Position numbers and translations under genes: made by a program
Part shown: piece after piece, positions 51,580 through 61,726 of the stretch
Position numbering within the stretch: the first letter of the stretch is position 1
Layout: the number at the start of each line of letters is the position of its first letter
The notes under the pieces: model-generated
Told to the model about the DNA's origin: nothing
What the model saw: only the letters and a program-made list of their open reading frames with translations
Database searches by the model: none
Assembly: GCA_022606425.2 (NCBI GenBank)
Contig: JAHDVF020001330.1
Location: 62,001-126,000, forward strand
Length of the DNA stretch: 64,000 nucleotides
Direction: 5' to 3'
Source of the DNA: Lepidostoma basale
Lineage: Eukaryota > Arthropoda > Insecta > Trichoptera > Lepidostomatidae

Positions 51580-52160
51580 AGTCTGTGTTGACGGTGTCGA
51601 AGATAACCATCCGGGTAAGAACTAGGTTCCCCAGTGAAGTAAACGGATCTTTGAATACCTTTTAAATTCATCTTTCATTCGTACGTGCAATTGATCTTCT
51701 CTGTAATAATTCAGCAAATTTTCCATCAACATGTCATTAGTTTATGCGTTCCACTAACAGTAAAATTTAATAATATCTCCAGCTTATCTTATTACGTGAA
51801 GATTTTCTCACTGCGATTGAAGCATGATACTTGCACATCTGATTTAATTTGTCCTACAGTCGCTTTATACCAAAGGTTCCCAAAATATTTGGCCAACAAT
51901 CCCTCTTTTAAAAAAAATAACTCTCTCTTCTTTTTAGCTCTATTTCTCATCTTTACGGTCAGCCCTCTTTTACGCAGATTCTCCACTATTCGATCCTAGC
52001 TCTGCTCTTGACATGAGACGCTGGTGTTCAGATACTTCCAAAAGTTGGTCCATCATGTTGTCATCGGGTATCATCTGTTATTAATGATGATAACCATATG
52101 ATCAAACCACCGTAGTTGAAACTCTTTAATTATTTCTCCTTAAGATTTTTTTATTTAACT
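51580..52160. other. No gene recognised; possible coding remnant on minus strand
   Basis: 51986-51792 minus has an open stretch with RKRGLTVKMRNRAKKKRELF and KEGLLAKYFGNLWYKATVGQ. It is somewhat protein-like but matches nothing I know. The plus-strand 104-codon frame opposite is probably its shadow. Confidence 0.3.
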
Positions 52161-52164
52161 AACT

Positions 52165-52800
52165 TAAATTCGGAGACATCATTCAAAGACATCGAAAGAA
52201 GGGTTGGTGCTGGGAATAAAATAAATGGCGCACTCAAAGTCATTACTGCAAATCGAAATATATCCACAGAAGCAAAGATGGCAGTACACAATGGAGTTCT
52301 AGTGCCAACCCTCATGTATGGAAGAGAAGCTTGGAGCTGTCAAAAGAAGGATGAAAGCAGGATAAACGCCGTATAAATGAGATCGCTAAGAAGAATGTGC
52401 GGGAAAACGTTGTATGATAGAATACCGAATGATGAAACAAGAAAGAAATGTAAGGCAGATGACTGCATCATGAATAAAATTAAAAAAGGATCCCTGAGAT
52501 GGTTTGGACATATAGAACCAATGGATGAGACTAGAATGGTTAAAAAGTTGTACACAAGCAGCGTGAGTGGGAAAAGAAGCCGAGGACGACCGAGGAAAAC
52601 ATGGCATGACCAAATTAATCCATTACTAAAAGGCGGCCACATTCGAAGTCGGAATAATCGACGTGCGTGCATGGTACGATGTATGAATGTAGAGGAAACC
52701 CGAGAGGTATGCCAGGACAGGCCATTGTGGCGATCCATCCTCTCTGCCTACCCCTCCGGAAAAATGGCGTGATGGTTAGTTAGTTAGTTAGTTAGTTACC
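52165..52800 (+). mobile_element. LINE-A (28-kb subtype), long C-terminal copy
   Basis: Starts in the FKDIERRVGAGNKINGALKV stretch after the RT, then NGVLVPTLMYGREAWSCQKK, TAA at 52374, KKGSLRWFGHIEPMDETRMV, RSRGRPRKTWHDQINPLLKG, RNNRRACMVRCMNVEETREV and CQDRPLWRSILSAYPSGKMA, TGA, and a (GTTA)n tail of five units. One nonsense codon is the main defect. Confidence 0.88.
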
Positions 52801-52804
52801 AACT

Positions 52805-53665
52805 TAAATTAAATAAAAGTTTAAAATTTAAAAACATGTCATGAATAATCTTGTCTCAGGAAAATGTTTACGTACAAACATGAATATGTTCATGAGATAA
52901 TTATAAAGCATTATATATATATTTTTTCAATTATTATGACAGGACATTTCTGTATTAAACCTACATGTCGTGCCGGCTAGTCTGGTAGAGTTTATAAATA
53001 ATTCTCTAAATGTCACATTATGTAAGTACCTACACGATACCTGCTCTAGTAGGTACTTACATAGCAGAAATGCACCGCAGACTCATAGACTTGAGTGCAG
53101 ATGACATTCCCACTCAATGTTGTCTATGTATATTCTAGTATATACTTATCTAATATATGTATTTATGAGGTGCGATCAATAATAATGGTCGTTTTCGATA
53201 CTTTTTTTTACCTAGTCAAGCACCGTCTGAAACATATTAATTTTGTAATCATTTATGCAAATAGTTTATTCATATTATATAAAAAATGAACGATGTATTA
53301 ATGGTATTTAATATTGTAAGAACAATAATGCTTAAACAAAACAAAAACAAACAAACAAAAATTTATACGTTTTTTATCATCAGTAAGAAGAAATAATATC
53401 ATGAAACTTCCAGAAAACTTAAATTAATTGCACGCATTAATTTTATCAATTTTTTTTTAAATATTTGTAACAAATATTTTTTTCTATAAAAAAATATGCT
53501 GATAGTTTTGTGCGTTTAACTTTTAATATTTATTAACCATTTGCTTACATTGAAAAAAAAAATACTTTTAAATTATAGAATAAAGATGATTTAAACTTTC
53601 TGTATATCCCAAGGCTTTTTCTTTTCATGTCAATAGTTGTTTTATATGTGGTAGAATTCCTCTAA
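52805..53665. other. No gene recognised
   Basis: AT-rich. 53011-53055 has an inverted repeat TAAGTACCTAC / GTAGGTACTTA. 53330-53362 is an AAAC-rich run. Confidence 0.5.
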
Positions 53666-53669
53666 AAAG

Positions 53670-53770
53670 GTTTTCATCACATTTCACTTGCCATTGTGGT
53701 GGAAGGTTTGACCGACTTTTTGTCCGTTCCAGAGGTGCCGTGTGTATTAGTTTTAGTAACACCACACCTA
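53670..53770. repeat. Dispersed repeat E, copy 2
   Basis: CATTTCACTTGCCATTGTGG, TGGAAGGTTTGACCGACTTT and AGAGGTGCCGTGTGT parallel 23215-23305. Confidence 0.5.
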
Positions 53771-53847
53771 GACGCGTCTTTGATCGGATTAACTCTTATT
53801 AAAATAAACCATTAAATTGAAGTTATATATACAAATACAATACAAAC

Positions 53848-54025
53848 CATCACGCCGTTTCCCCGCAGAGAGAATGGACCGCCACACTACTCTATCCTGG
53901 CAAACCTCTCTAGCTTCCTCCACATTCAGACAACGAGTCATATACACACGTCGATCCCTCCGACTTCTAACATGACCAACCTTTAAAATTTGATTAATTT
54001 GGTCATGCCATGTTTTTGAAGTTGT
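53848..54025 (-). mobile_element. LINE-A 3' fragment
   Basis: ACCATCACGCCGTTTCCCCG, ACTACTCTATCCTGGCAAAC, CGTCGATCCCTCCGACTTCT and GGTCATGCCATGTTTTTG. On the minus strand it codes KTWHDQINQILKVGHVRSRR and CQDRVVWRSILSAG. Confidence 0.8.
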
Positions 54026-54112
54026 TTCGTTAATGATAACGTAAGTAACAATTTGTATCTTATTCAATAGTCTACGTGTTGAATAAGTTTAACATGAATT
54101 CTCATGTACGTT

Positions 54113-54313
54113 TTATTTTTCAATAAATGGTACGATTCCGGCCTCATTCGTAGATCGCACCTCATTTTCGTACACGACTTTGCCCGTACACCTGCGGTTT
54201 CGGTATGTGTAGGAGGAGAGACCAGAGGTAAATTCTTCAATTTCTAAAGATTCAAATCGTATTCTAAAACTTCGGCCGCGGAACTGCTTCGTTGCAGATA
54301 GCCGCCGAGTCAT
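54113..54313 (-). CDS. Unrecognised ORF, 66 aa
   Basis: MTRRLSATKQFRGRSFRIRF and SLEIEEFTSGLSSYTYRNRR in a GC-richer patch with no repeat match. Composition is plausible for coding but no motif, splice site or homologue is recognised. It may be an isolated exon or unique noncoding DNA. Confidence 0.2.
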   Translation of the reverse strand: MTRRLSATKQFRGRSFRIRFESLEIEEFTSGLSSYTYRNRRCTGKVVYENEVRSTNEAGIVPFIEK

Positions 54314-54514
54314 GCACGATTATTAATAACAGGAACTCGGAAATGGTATAACGACAGTTGTCAAACACAACCACGTATTTAATCGGAACTAACACTAAGC
54401 ATAAGTTCTTACATAAGAATATTATATCAAGCGGAACAACGATACATAGTATGCACGTGCATATGTTATAAAATAACAAAAATTAACTATTTACCGAAAT
54501 AAAATATTATAATT

Positions 54515-54975
54515 ATAAGTGGAATTGTCAGAAAGAGGATGAGAGCAGAATAAATATGGGGTAGAGAAGAGTTTCTTTAGATATGTGGTAAAACGAACTA
54601 TAGCAGAATTTCAAATGCTGATGTCAAGTAAGGAATGTAGAGCATATAAAAGTATTGAGACTAAAATTACGAATGGGTTGTTTCGTTGGTTTGAACTAAT
54701 GGTTAACTAGCTAACCATCACGCCGTCTCCCTGAAGGGATAAGCAGAAAGAATGGATCGTCACACTGTTCATTCCTGATATATTTATCTCCATTTCTCAA
54801 TATTCATAGACCGTGTCATGCACGCACTTCGATTTCTCCGACTTTTGAAAATAGTGACGGTTAAAGTATACGTTAATGATGTGAATGGAGTACGGAGTCG
54901 AGCAAGACCGACATATCATGACCAAATCAATCAATTTTAAAATCCATGTCGTAGTCAGAAGGATCGACTCGATCG
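54515..54975 (+). mobile_element. LINE-A copy interrupted by a second LINE-A
   Basis: The outer copy runs from AATTGTCAGAAAGAGGATGA to TTTCGTTGGTTTGAACTAAT (54700) and resumes at GACGGTTAAAGTATACGTTA (54854), continuing to GAAGGATCGACTCG. The missing middle is about 30 bases of the GHMERM stretch. Confidence 0.75.
54703..54847 (-). mobile_element. Nested LINE-A 3' end
   Basis: Begins TTAACTAGCTAACCATCACG, continues CCGTCTCCCTGAAGGG and stops after GCACTTCGATTTCTCCGAC. Its tail-first orientation inside the outer copy shows a later insertion. Confidence 0.75.
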
Positions 54976-55239
54976 AAGGAACTTAACACTATGTTGATGG
55001 TGAACTAATACTAGAAAGATAGTTCTTTAATACCACAAATATGTTGATTTAACACTAAAAATATTGGAATATTTTATCACATAAATTGTATCCGATAAAT
55101 TAAAAATTAATGTTGATTGTGCGGTATCAAGTGCAAAAACTAAAATTTAATAAACACTAAATTAAAGGTTAATTTAATCTGCCAAGCATTCCCTTTCCGT
55201 ATTTTCTGCTCATAAATACACATTTCTTATTAGCGGATA
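54976..55239. other. No gene recognised
   Basis: AT-rich. The open frame of the following candidate exon extends back without a stop to 55173, but codon quality drops before 55240. Confidence 0.4.
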
Positions 55240-55463
55240 GGGGCATAAAATATCTACCGATCTCAGCGGGACACGGATGCTGTACAAGACTACAGTCACC
55301 CGACTGTACTGTAGGTATTAGAGGAGAAGCTAAAGCAGATCAGGAATTACGAGAAGAGGAGGAAGAGAAAAGAAGTAGGCGTCGACGAGTTCCTCCTACA
55401 GCGAAACTTTTAACCGGCATTAAACAGCGGGATCGCGCCGCAGTTCGGCGATCGCGGCAGTAA
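55240..55463 (+). CDS. Candidate terminal exon, basic/acidic C-terminus
   Basis: An open frame with no ATG start, from a TATTAGCGGATAG acceptor-like site to TAA at 55461. It reads GIKYLPISAGHGCCTRLQSP, DCTVGIRGEAKADQELREEE, EEKRSRRRRVPPTAKLLTGI and KQRDRAAVRRSRQ. The acidic run followed by an Arg run, and GC-rich third positions against AT-rich flanks, favour real coding. If spliced at GGGCATAAAA its phase matches the end of the 45433-45487 exon. It could instead be a retroelement fragment. Product unknown. Confidence 0.4.
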
Positions 55464-55740
55464 GAGCTGTTAGGAAGTGCATCAGGGAAGAGCTGACGGT
55501 GGTGTTGTAATTATACCCTGCCACCTGACGTATGCTATAGATGCCGCGATTGAAATAACTGGAATTATTTTATGGGAATGCAGACAAACCATAACGATTT
55601 TCACCGAGAGGATGAATCAAACAACGCCCACCGCATCTGGCTCGGTCCATGCTAAAGTTACCACATTCGTGTTTCTGAAATATTCACTGGAAACTAATCT
55701 TTCTAAAACGTATACTTCCAATTGATGTGCTCTTAGTTAA
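55464..55740. other. No gene recognised
   Basis: GC-richer continuation of the previous feature, possibly its 3' UTR. An 82-codon plus-strand frame (55477-55725) has no motif. Confidence 0.3.
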
Positions 55741-55744
55741 ATTC

Positions 55745-56085
55745 CCAGGTAAATATAATGAATTTTTTAGAATATCGCATTTTTGCGAGCATTTCGAAAA
55801 ATGTGTTTTTTTATTCGATAATCAAATCCGCCGTGTTCAACTTTATTTCCTACAAAAACATGTTATTTTTAAAGTGAAAAACAGAGAATTTAAGAGGGAA
55901 AGAGACAACACAACAGTGGTATATTGTGTTGTCACGTTGTCTCTTTCAGACGGATATCTTGTTTCATTTTTCAAATTAAAAATTTTTCGAGATAACACGT
56001 TATTCTCGCAAAGAGGCGATATATTTTTTGTAAGAAAACGTATTTTACAATCGCAACTTCATTTATGTCGTGATTATCACTCGCA
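55745..56085. repeat. Long inverted repeat
   Basis: GAATATCGCATTTTTGCGAG and ATTTCGAAAAAT on the left mirror TTATTCTCGCAAAGAGGCGA and AAAATTTTTCGAG on the right. The centre AAAGAGACAACACAACAG mirrors TTGTGTTGTCACGTTGTCTC across TGGTATA. The 133-codon frame here is a by-product of the repeat. A scrap of the right end recurs at 56770-56825. Confidence 0.75.
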
Positions 56086-56145
56086 TGTGCATCATTTCGA
56101 GTACTTATTTTATATAATAATTAAATAAAATGATGTTTTTTAACA

Positions 56146-56245
56146 ACTTCCACTTTTGTCTTTATTTCGACAGCGACCGGTTTCTCCAGGCTCGCACCGA
56201 TCGCTGTTGAAATAAAGACAAAAGTGGAAGTAGTTAAAAAAACAT
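56146..56245. repeat. Hairpin element with GAAAC-GTC motif
   Basis: AACTTCCACTTTTGTCTTTA and GACAGCGA pair with the mirror ending GGAAGTAGTT, a stem of about 30 bp. On the minus strand the loop contains GAGCCTGGA, GAAAC, CG and GTC directly before GCTGTC, so ACCGGT forms a palindrome where helix III would be. The CTGANGA box is not present. Confidence 0.7.
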
Positions 56246-56283
56246 TGTTTTATTTAATTATTATTTAAAATCATTATTTAAGA

Positions 56284-56582
56284 TCAATTACTGGAAAAAC
56301 CCTCCGAGATCGTGTCCGCAACGCAGACATAAGAAAAACCTGTGAAATAGAGGATATCGTTCAGTGGAGTAGATCCAGAAGAAGATACTGGAGGGACCAT
56401 GTAGCCCGAATGGATGGTGACAGACTCGCATATACAGCCGCTTATGAAATCCCTTCTGGACACCGCCCACCTGGAAGACCGCCGAAGAGATGGAGGGACA
56501 GCTGGATCTCATCATCCGACGAGATATGATTTCTGTGTCACAGATCGTCAGATCTATCAAAAGAAGAAGAAGAAGAAGAAGA
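56284..56582 (+). mobile_element. LINE-B copy (26-kb subtype)
   Basis: ITGKTLRDRVRNADIRKTCE, DIVQWSRSRRRYWRDHVARM, HRPPGRPPKRWRDSWISSSD and a stop, then CAGATCGTCAGATCTATC and (GAA)n at 56563-56580. An open C-terminal frame with no RT. Confidence 0.87.
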
Positions 56583-56839
56583 TTATTTAAAATGAACTTC
56601 CATCAAGTGATTTCAGTAAAAACATTTGATTACTTATTTTATATTATTTTCATATTACTCGACGTTTAATTCATGTTAAAACATTTTAGTAACTAATTAC
56701 AAAGTCTTGTAATTTTTACTTGTAATCTTGTAATTACATACCCAGTTAAATGCAATGCGATTTTTAGTATACATTTTTCGTAAGAAAGAGTATTTTACAC
56801 TCCCTACTTCATTTCTATCGTGATTTCTATTTAAAAAAA

Positions 56840-57185
56840 AAACTTTTTTTATGTATCACAATTATTGTATTTTTATTACGACGAAGATGCAAATTAGAAA
56901 CTGAATATGGTTGATCGAGGTGTTTACAGGACTTATGACCTGTCAGTGGTTGGGTTAAGCGCACGCTTTATTTTCTTACGACGACCACGTCTGACAAAAT
57001 TTTGGAAGTTGTATATATGATAATCTGCAACACCACCCTTTGCATGGTAGTTTTTCAATCTACACACTAACGCCATCTATGAAGAGTGTATTTTAAGCAC
57101 TAAGCAGAAGATCTTTTTAACAACGTTTTTTAATTTAACAGTGCATAACGTTAAAGTATCATAGTGTTTCGGCCAAAACAATGGA
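56840..57185. repeat. HH1 element hosting repeat G
   Basis: TTTTTATGTATCACAATTAT at the left and ATTTAACAGTGCATAACGTT, GTGTTTCGGCCAAAACAATG at the right are HH1 ends. The middle is replaced by repeat G (56900-57115), and the CAGCTG/GAAAC core is lost. Confidence 0.65.
56900..57115 (-). repeat. Dispersed repeat G, copy 2, nested
   Basis: ACAGGACTTATGACCTGTCA, GGTTGGGTTAAGCGCACGCT, TTTTGGAAGTTGTATATATG and AACGCCATCTATGAAGAG are the reverse of 47840-48155. It is shorter than the other copy. Confidence 0.65.
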
Positions 57186-57189
57186 CTAT

Positions 57190-58060
57190 TATACTATACG
57201 TTTTTCAAGGAGGATATCTGTTAATATTTATCAATTTGCTAATTGCAAACATTAATTGGGTTGAAGAAACCAGTTTAAAAGTCTACATTGTTATTCACAC
57301 GAGTGAACATTTAAAAGGATTATAAGCAATGATAAAGTATCCATGTTTTTACAAAAGCCTTATTGAGCATAGAATCTCGTATCAGCAGGAGACTAGAGAA
57401 AAGAAAAAGAGCGTATATAGCGGCTATATTTTATCGTTAACTTTACTGGCTAGTAAATGGAACAAGTGCAATTAACTTTTCTTCGTTCACAATAACCCTT
57501 TATTGCAAAACCGGTGTTGCAACGTGCAGCGCGGCTGGGATTGGCGCTTGAGTCAACAGACGCGAGAATGTTACGCGATTATCTTGGTTCAATATTTTGC
57601 GAGATATTTCATATCTTTTCGAACCATTGTTGAATTCACTTGATCGTTTATCGAAAGGCATTCCTATCTATTTAACAAAATAAATTAACGATTTTTTAGA
57701 AATAATGGATTAGGTAAAATCGTTCACAATTCAACCCCCACCATTAGCATCCCCTATATAAGGACAACAAAGTTTGATGTAGGTACCAGAAGATGAAAAG
57801 AAGACGAAAATTAATAAGTAGATTTTACACTAAAAATAAACATAGAAAAATTCTTCAATTTTTTATTTTTATTTTCATTATTTACAATGAACTTCTACCA
57901 AGAAATTTCAATCAATAACATCAGTAATTCAAATAAAACAATATTTTATTTCTATAAAGCATTTTAATTTATAATAGTAAACTCGATTGTTTAGTGGTTT
58001 TACTTGGATTTAATTTATATAAATTGTGATATTTGTTTCGCCTTGCGAGGGCATTCTCAA
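57190..58060. other. No gene recognised
   Basis: 57480-57620 is GC-richer and unique; the rest is AT-rich. 58025-58060 has TTTCGCCTTGCGAGGGCATT, an FB1-type GCC/GGC-GAAAC remnant on the minus strand. Confidence 0.45.
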
Positions 58061-58064
58061 ACTA

Positions 58065-58520
58065 AACCTAATCGCCAAACAGTGTATATTTAAACAAATA
58101 GACAGCTGACAGTTTTTTTTCAAAACTGACTACATTCATGAAAAATACAAAAGAAGGCCTTCATCATTGTTGTCAGCTTTTTGTATATACTAAATACATA
58201 TAAAAAATTGAGAGCTGAAAGTTTTTTTCATAACTAACCACATTCATGAAAAATACAAAACTAACTTTATTAAAATTAAAATTAAAATTAAAATACAAAC
58301 GAGTTTCGGACCCAGAAGCCCTTTATCATTGTTGTTAGTTTTTTTATATACGTAATATATATTTAAACAAATTGACACCTGAAAGTTTTTTCAAAACTGA
58401 CATCATTCATGAAAAATATGTTGAAATATTAATTTTGCATATACAAAAAACTAACAACACTGATGAAGGGCTTCTGTGTACGATACACGTTTGTATTTGA
58501 ATTTGAATTTTTAATAAAGT
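58065..58520. repeat. Three-unit tandem repeat with GAAAC-type motifs
   Basis: GACAGCTGACAGTTTTTTTT, GAGAGCTGAAAGTTTTTTTC and GACACCTGAAAGTTTTTTCA begin units at about 58101, 58209 and 58373, each followed by ACATTCATGAAAAATA-like sequence. On the minus strand 58345-58285 reads ATGATAAAGGGCTTCTGGG then TCC, GAAAC; on the plus strand 58459-58490 reads CTGATGAAGGGCTTCTGTG then GATAC, with ATACAAA / TTTGTAT pairing outside. Confidence 0.65.
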
Positions 58521-58837
58521 TAGTGTTGTTCACAAAGAAATAAACATTGTTAAAGAATCTGCAAAGTTATGACGAATATAGAAGAAAATATAAAAGTGTT
58601 TTTATATAATTTATTATAATACTACAATACAAATTAAATTCGTTATTCAAAAAAAAATCTTTAATCTAATTTGTCAAATAAATAGGAATACCTTTCGATA
58701 AACGATCAAGTGAATTCAACAATGGTTCGAAAATAGGTATATGAAATACCCGTGTGGGGAGACTGAGAGTTTTGCAAATATTGTACAACTCGTCATTATG
58801 GAGCACTCTCCAGCCTTCACCGTCATTCACCGGCCCA

Positions 58838-58924
58838 GGATTCCTTAGAGAGGCGAAATCTGTCATTATCATTATATATAATAACACTTCTAGAATACAG
58901 ACATTATCGTTCGTATTCATTATT
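58838..58924 (+). repeat. FB1 right arm, cut by mariner
   Basis: TTAGAGAGGCGAAATCTGTC, TAACACTTCTAGAATACAG and TTCGTATTCATTATTCAA. The mariner starts at its right end. Confidence 0.65.
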
Positions 58925-59682
58925 CAATTATTCATAAAATAAGGTTCCCATATTTTTTTTAAATATACAGCTTTATTGTTTTCCTTAGCATTATACATCA
59001 TTTTAAAGATTAAAACTTACTCTATTTATCTACATAATCGCTGTTTCTGTCTAAATACTTTTGCAGACGATGCTCCAACTTTTATATCCCCAAGTCATAA
59101 AATTCTGCCGCCATTCCTCTGAGAAATCGAATAACCTCTTCTTTGACTTCATCATCAGTATGGAAGCGCATTCCACCCAAGTGTTCCTTTAATTTTGGGA
59201 ATAAGTGGTAATCACTAGGGGCTAGGTCCGGACTGTAGGGTGGGTGGGGCAAAACAGTCCAGCCAAAATCTGTCAGCAGTTCTTGATTTGAGACATGAGG
59301 TCGAGCGCTCAACACGTTTCTGCTTGTGGTTTTCTTTGAGCATTCGTGGTACCCACCGCGCACACACCTTTCGATAGCCTAATTTTTCAGTTAAAATTTT
59401 GTGAATTGTTGTGTTGGAAGTCCCAGGAATACGAAGAGCAAGTTCGTTAATGGTAATCCTCCAATCCTCAAGCATTATGCTCTCAACTTCGCATCTGGCG
59501 GAAACAGCGATAGGAAGCTCCATCTTCGATGGCTGCCAGGCCGACACTGAGGGGTGTAGCGTGGCGTGAGCGGCAGGGATAGAGAGTGGAGGAGTTGATG
59601 AGTCAGCCAGTGTTGCCAGATTTCTCCCAGCGCGCCGCTATCTTTATTGACAGCATAGGGAACCTTACTTTACGAATTACCC
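58925..59682 (-). pseudogene. Mariner transposon, internally deleted
   Basis: The right terminus reads, on the minus strand, GGGTAATTCGTAAAGTAAGG; the left end is a diverged match (ATTCATAAAATAAGGTTCCC). TA follows at 59683-59684. The minus strand codes MLEDWRITINELALRIPGTS, LTEKLGYRKVCARWVPRMLK, then jumps to the TVLPHPPYSPDLAPSDYHLF end and HLGGMRFHTDDEV. The first two catalytic aspartates are deleted, a TAA replaces a codon near 59080, and the frame is broken at the junction. A third mariner lineage, non-functional. Confidence 0.85.
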
Positions 59683-59684
59683 TA

Positions 59685-60365
59685 GTACAATATATAAACA
59701 CTCGTTTATGAACACACGTAAAACATTTGTATGTTTATAAATGTTCATACTATTGTTTTAATGTTATAATCATCTTTGAAAGCCTAGATTATATCGTGCA
59801 TCACAATAAATATGCCGACAGACAGCTATAAACTTCTCATAAACTTGATTTTTTTTGATCATGTGAAGACGTAAACATGAATATTTTATCGACAATAACG
59901 ATAGTTTAGTACTTGTACGTACGTGTAAGATAATAAAATGCACTCTCGACTCCCTGCATATTAATAATCGTAAACGTTGAAGATTTAAAGCGGATTCTCA
60001 GAAGTACCGACTGCAGAGAAAGTTCGCGGTTATCTTAATCCCATGGCGTTATCGAGACTACAGGATACTTGCGAAAAATTTAATAACATTTTCTTACAAC
60101 ATAAATACATTACTTATGTTCGTGTTGTACTTAAAACGTTGAACAAAAGCGATCGAAAAAACGTGATTTAATTTGGTTATTATTTTTTTAAATGACAACC
60201 CAATAACAGCAACGACTTCCAAATAGATGGACAAACAGCTGCCAGTCCACTTTTCAAGAAGGAACTTGATGTAGATAATAACAGACCAAAAGGCCTTATC
60301 GAAGAAAATTGAGAAGTATAACTTATTTTTTATTAACTGAATATCAAATACGAGTATAATATTAC
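59685..60365. other. No gene recognised
   Basis: AT-rich with a GC-richer unique stretch (59990-60070). No frame supported. Confidence 0.5.
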
Positions 60366-60367
60366 TA

Positions 60368-60660
60368 ACTAACTAGAGAGAATGGACCGCCACACTGTTC
60401 TTTAATGACATAATTATCTTGATTCTTTAACATACATACATCGTGTCATGCAAATACGTCGATTTCTCCGACTCCTCACGTGGCCGACATTTAATATTTA
60501 TTTAATTTGATAGCGCCACGTTTTCCTTGATCTTCCTTTATATCTCGTTCTGTTTACATCGTTGACATATACTTTCAGTATCATTCTTTCTTCATATTTT
60601 TTTCTGTGTCCAAACCATCTTAAAAACCCTTTCATTTTTATATTCACTCTCTTCTCGTTC
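60368..60660 (-). mobile_element. LINE-A C-terminal fragment
   Basis: AACTAACTAGAGAGAATGGA, CGTCGATTTCTCCGACTCCT, AGCGCCACGTTTTCCTTGAT and GTCCAAACCATCTTAAAAAC. Followed by FB1-like scraps (AAAACTTCTGGAAAACATAC) at 60675-60730. Confidence 0.75.
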
Positions 60661-60787
60661 ATCATTTGCAAATCATTAAAATATTATAAAACTTCTGGAA
60701 AACATACGTTCAATGGAGTTTTACATATTTGTTACACTTTGTGTTGTGGATTCACATTTGAATAACTTTTTGGAAACTTTGTATTTT

Positions 60788-60890
60788 CACAACACTTTTT
60801 TACACTTTTCAAAAATGTTAAAATTCATACACTGAAGAAGGGAAGTTTGTGTCCCGAAACATGTTTATGAAAAGTGCAAAAAGTGTTGTG
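60788..60890 (+). ncRNA. Hammerhead-like motif in a long helix
   Basis: CTGAAGA (60832-60838), one extra A, GGGA (60840-60843), loop of 8, TCCC (60852-60855), GAAA, C-AT-G and GTT (60863-60865). TTCATA (60824-60829) pairs with TATGAA (60866-60871), or alternatively CACTTTTCA (60803-60811) with TGAAAAGTG and CACAACACTTTTT (60788-60800) with AAAAAGTGTTGTG (60878-60890), about 22 pairs. GUU is a tolerated but weak hammerhead triplet. Function untested. 60895-61305 after it has nothing recognised. Confidence 0.4.
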
Positions 60891-61311
60891 ATAATGCAAT
60901 GTTTCTAAAAAGTTTTTCAAATAAATAAGTTATAAGAAACAGTCACACATTGTTGGTTATGTCCAATCACATAAACAGTATCGACGTGTATATTAATTAA
61001 TAATAGATTGGTGCTGCTTGAATGTTACTTCGCTTAATAGAAAATCAATAGCATTGCGGTTTGATTTTATTACAGGGAATATGACTACATTGATTTCCTT
61101 GCACACTGCGTTTATTATACAACATGCAATCCGTGCGGTAATTGATAGTCGCGGTCTGTGAACTTTTATTGAAATAGGATAGGGCAGATAAATCTATACT
61201 CTGACATTTCCAGCTAATCTACAAAGCTTCCTGTTAGTACACGATATGACTCTTCGGTGGTCTCATCTCGAATTTATTTATAATTATTTCTATGCGTAAA
61301 TATCACAATCG

Positions 61312-61700
61312 TATGAGGGAAAACGTTGTATGATAGAATACCGAACGATGAAATAAGAGAGAATGTAAGGCAGATAACTGCATCATAGATAAAATTAAAA
61401 AAGGATCCCTGAAATGGCTTGGACATATGGAACGAATAAATAAGAGAAGAATGGTTAAAAAGTTGTACACAAGCAGCGTGAGTGGAAAAAAAAGCCGAGG
61501 ATGGACCAAATTCATCAATTACTAAAAGGCGGCCACATTCGAAGTCGGAAAAATCGACGTGCGTGCATGGTACGATGTATGAATGTAGAGGAATCACGAG
61601 AGGTATGCCAGGACAGAGCATTGTGGCGATTCACCCTCTCTGCTTACCCCTCTGGCGAAATGGCGTGATGGTTAGTTAGTTAATTAGTTAGTTGTATGAT
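61312..61700 (+). mobile_element. LINE-A (28-kb subtype) C-terminal copy
   Basis: GAGGGAAAACGTTGTATGAT, GGATCCCTGAAATGGCTTGG, then a short deletion in the RPRKTW block, GCGGCCACATTCGAAGTCGG, and a (GTTA)n tail at 61671-61694. Frame broken. Confidence 0.82.
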
Positions 61701-61726
61701 TATTATTATTTTAATGACTTATCAAT

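Noticed and set aside
55727..56128. 133-codon ORF
   Set aside because: It spans a long inverted repeat and loses meaning across the palindrome; composition is that of the AT-rich background.
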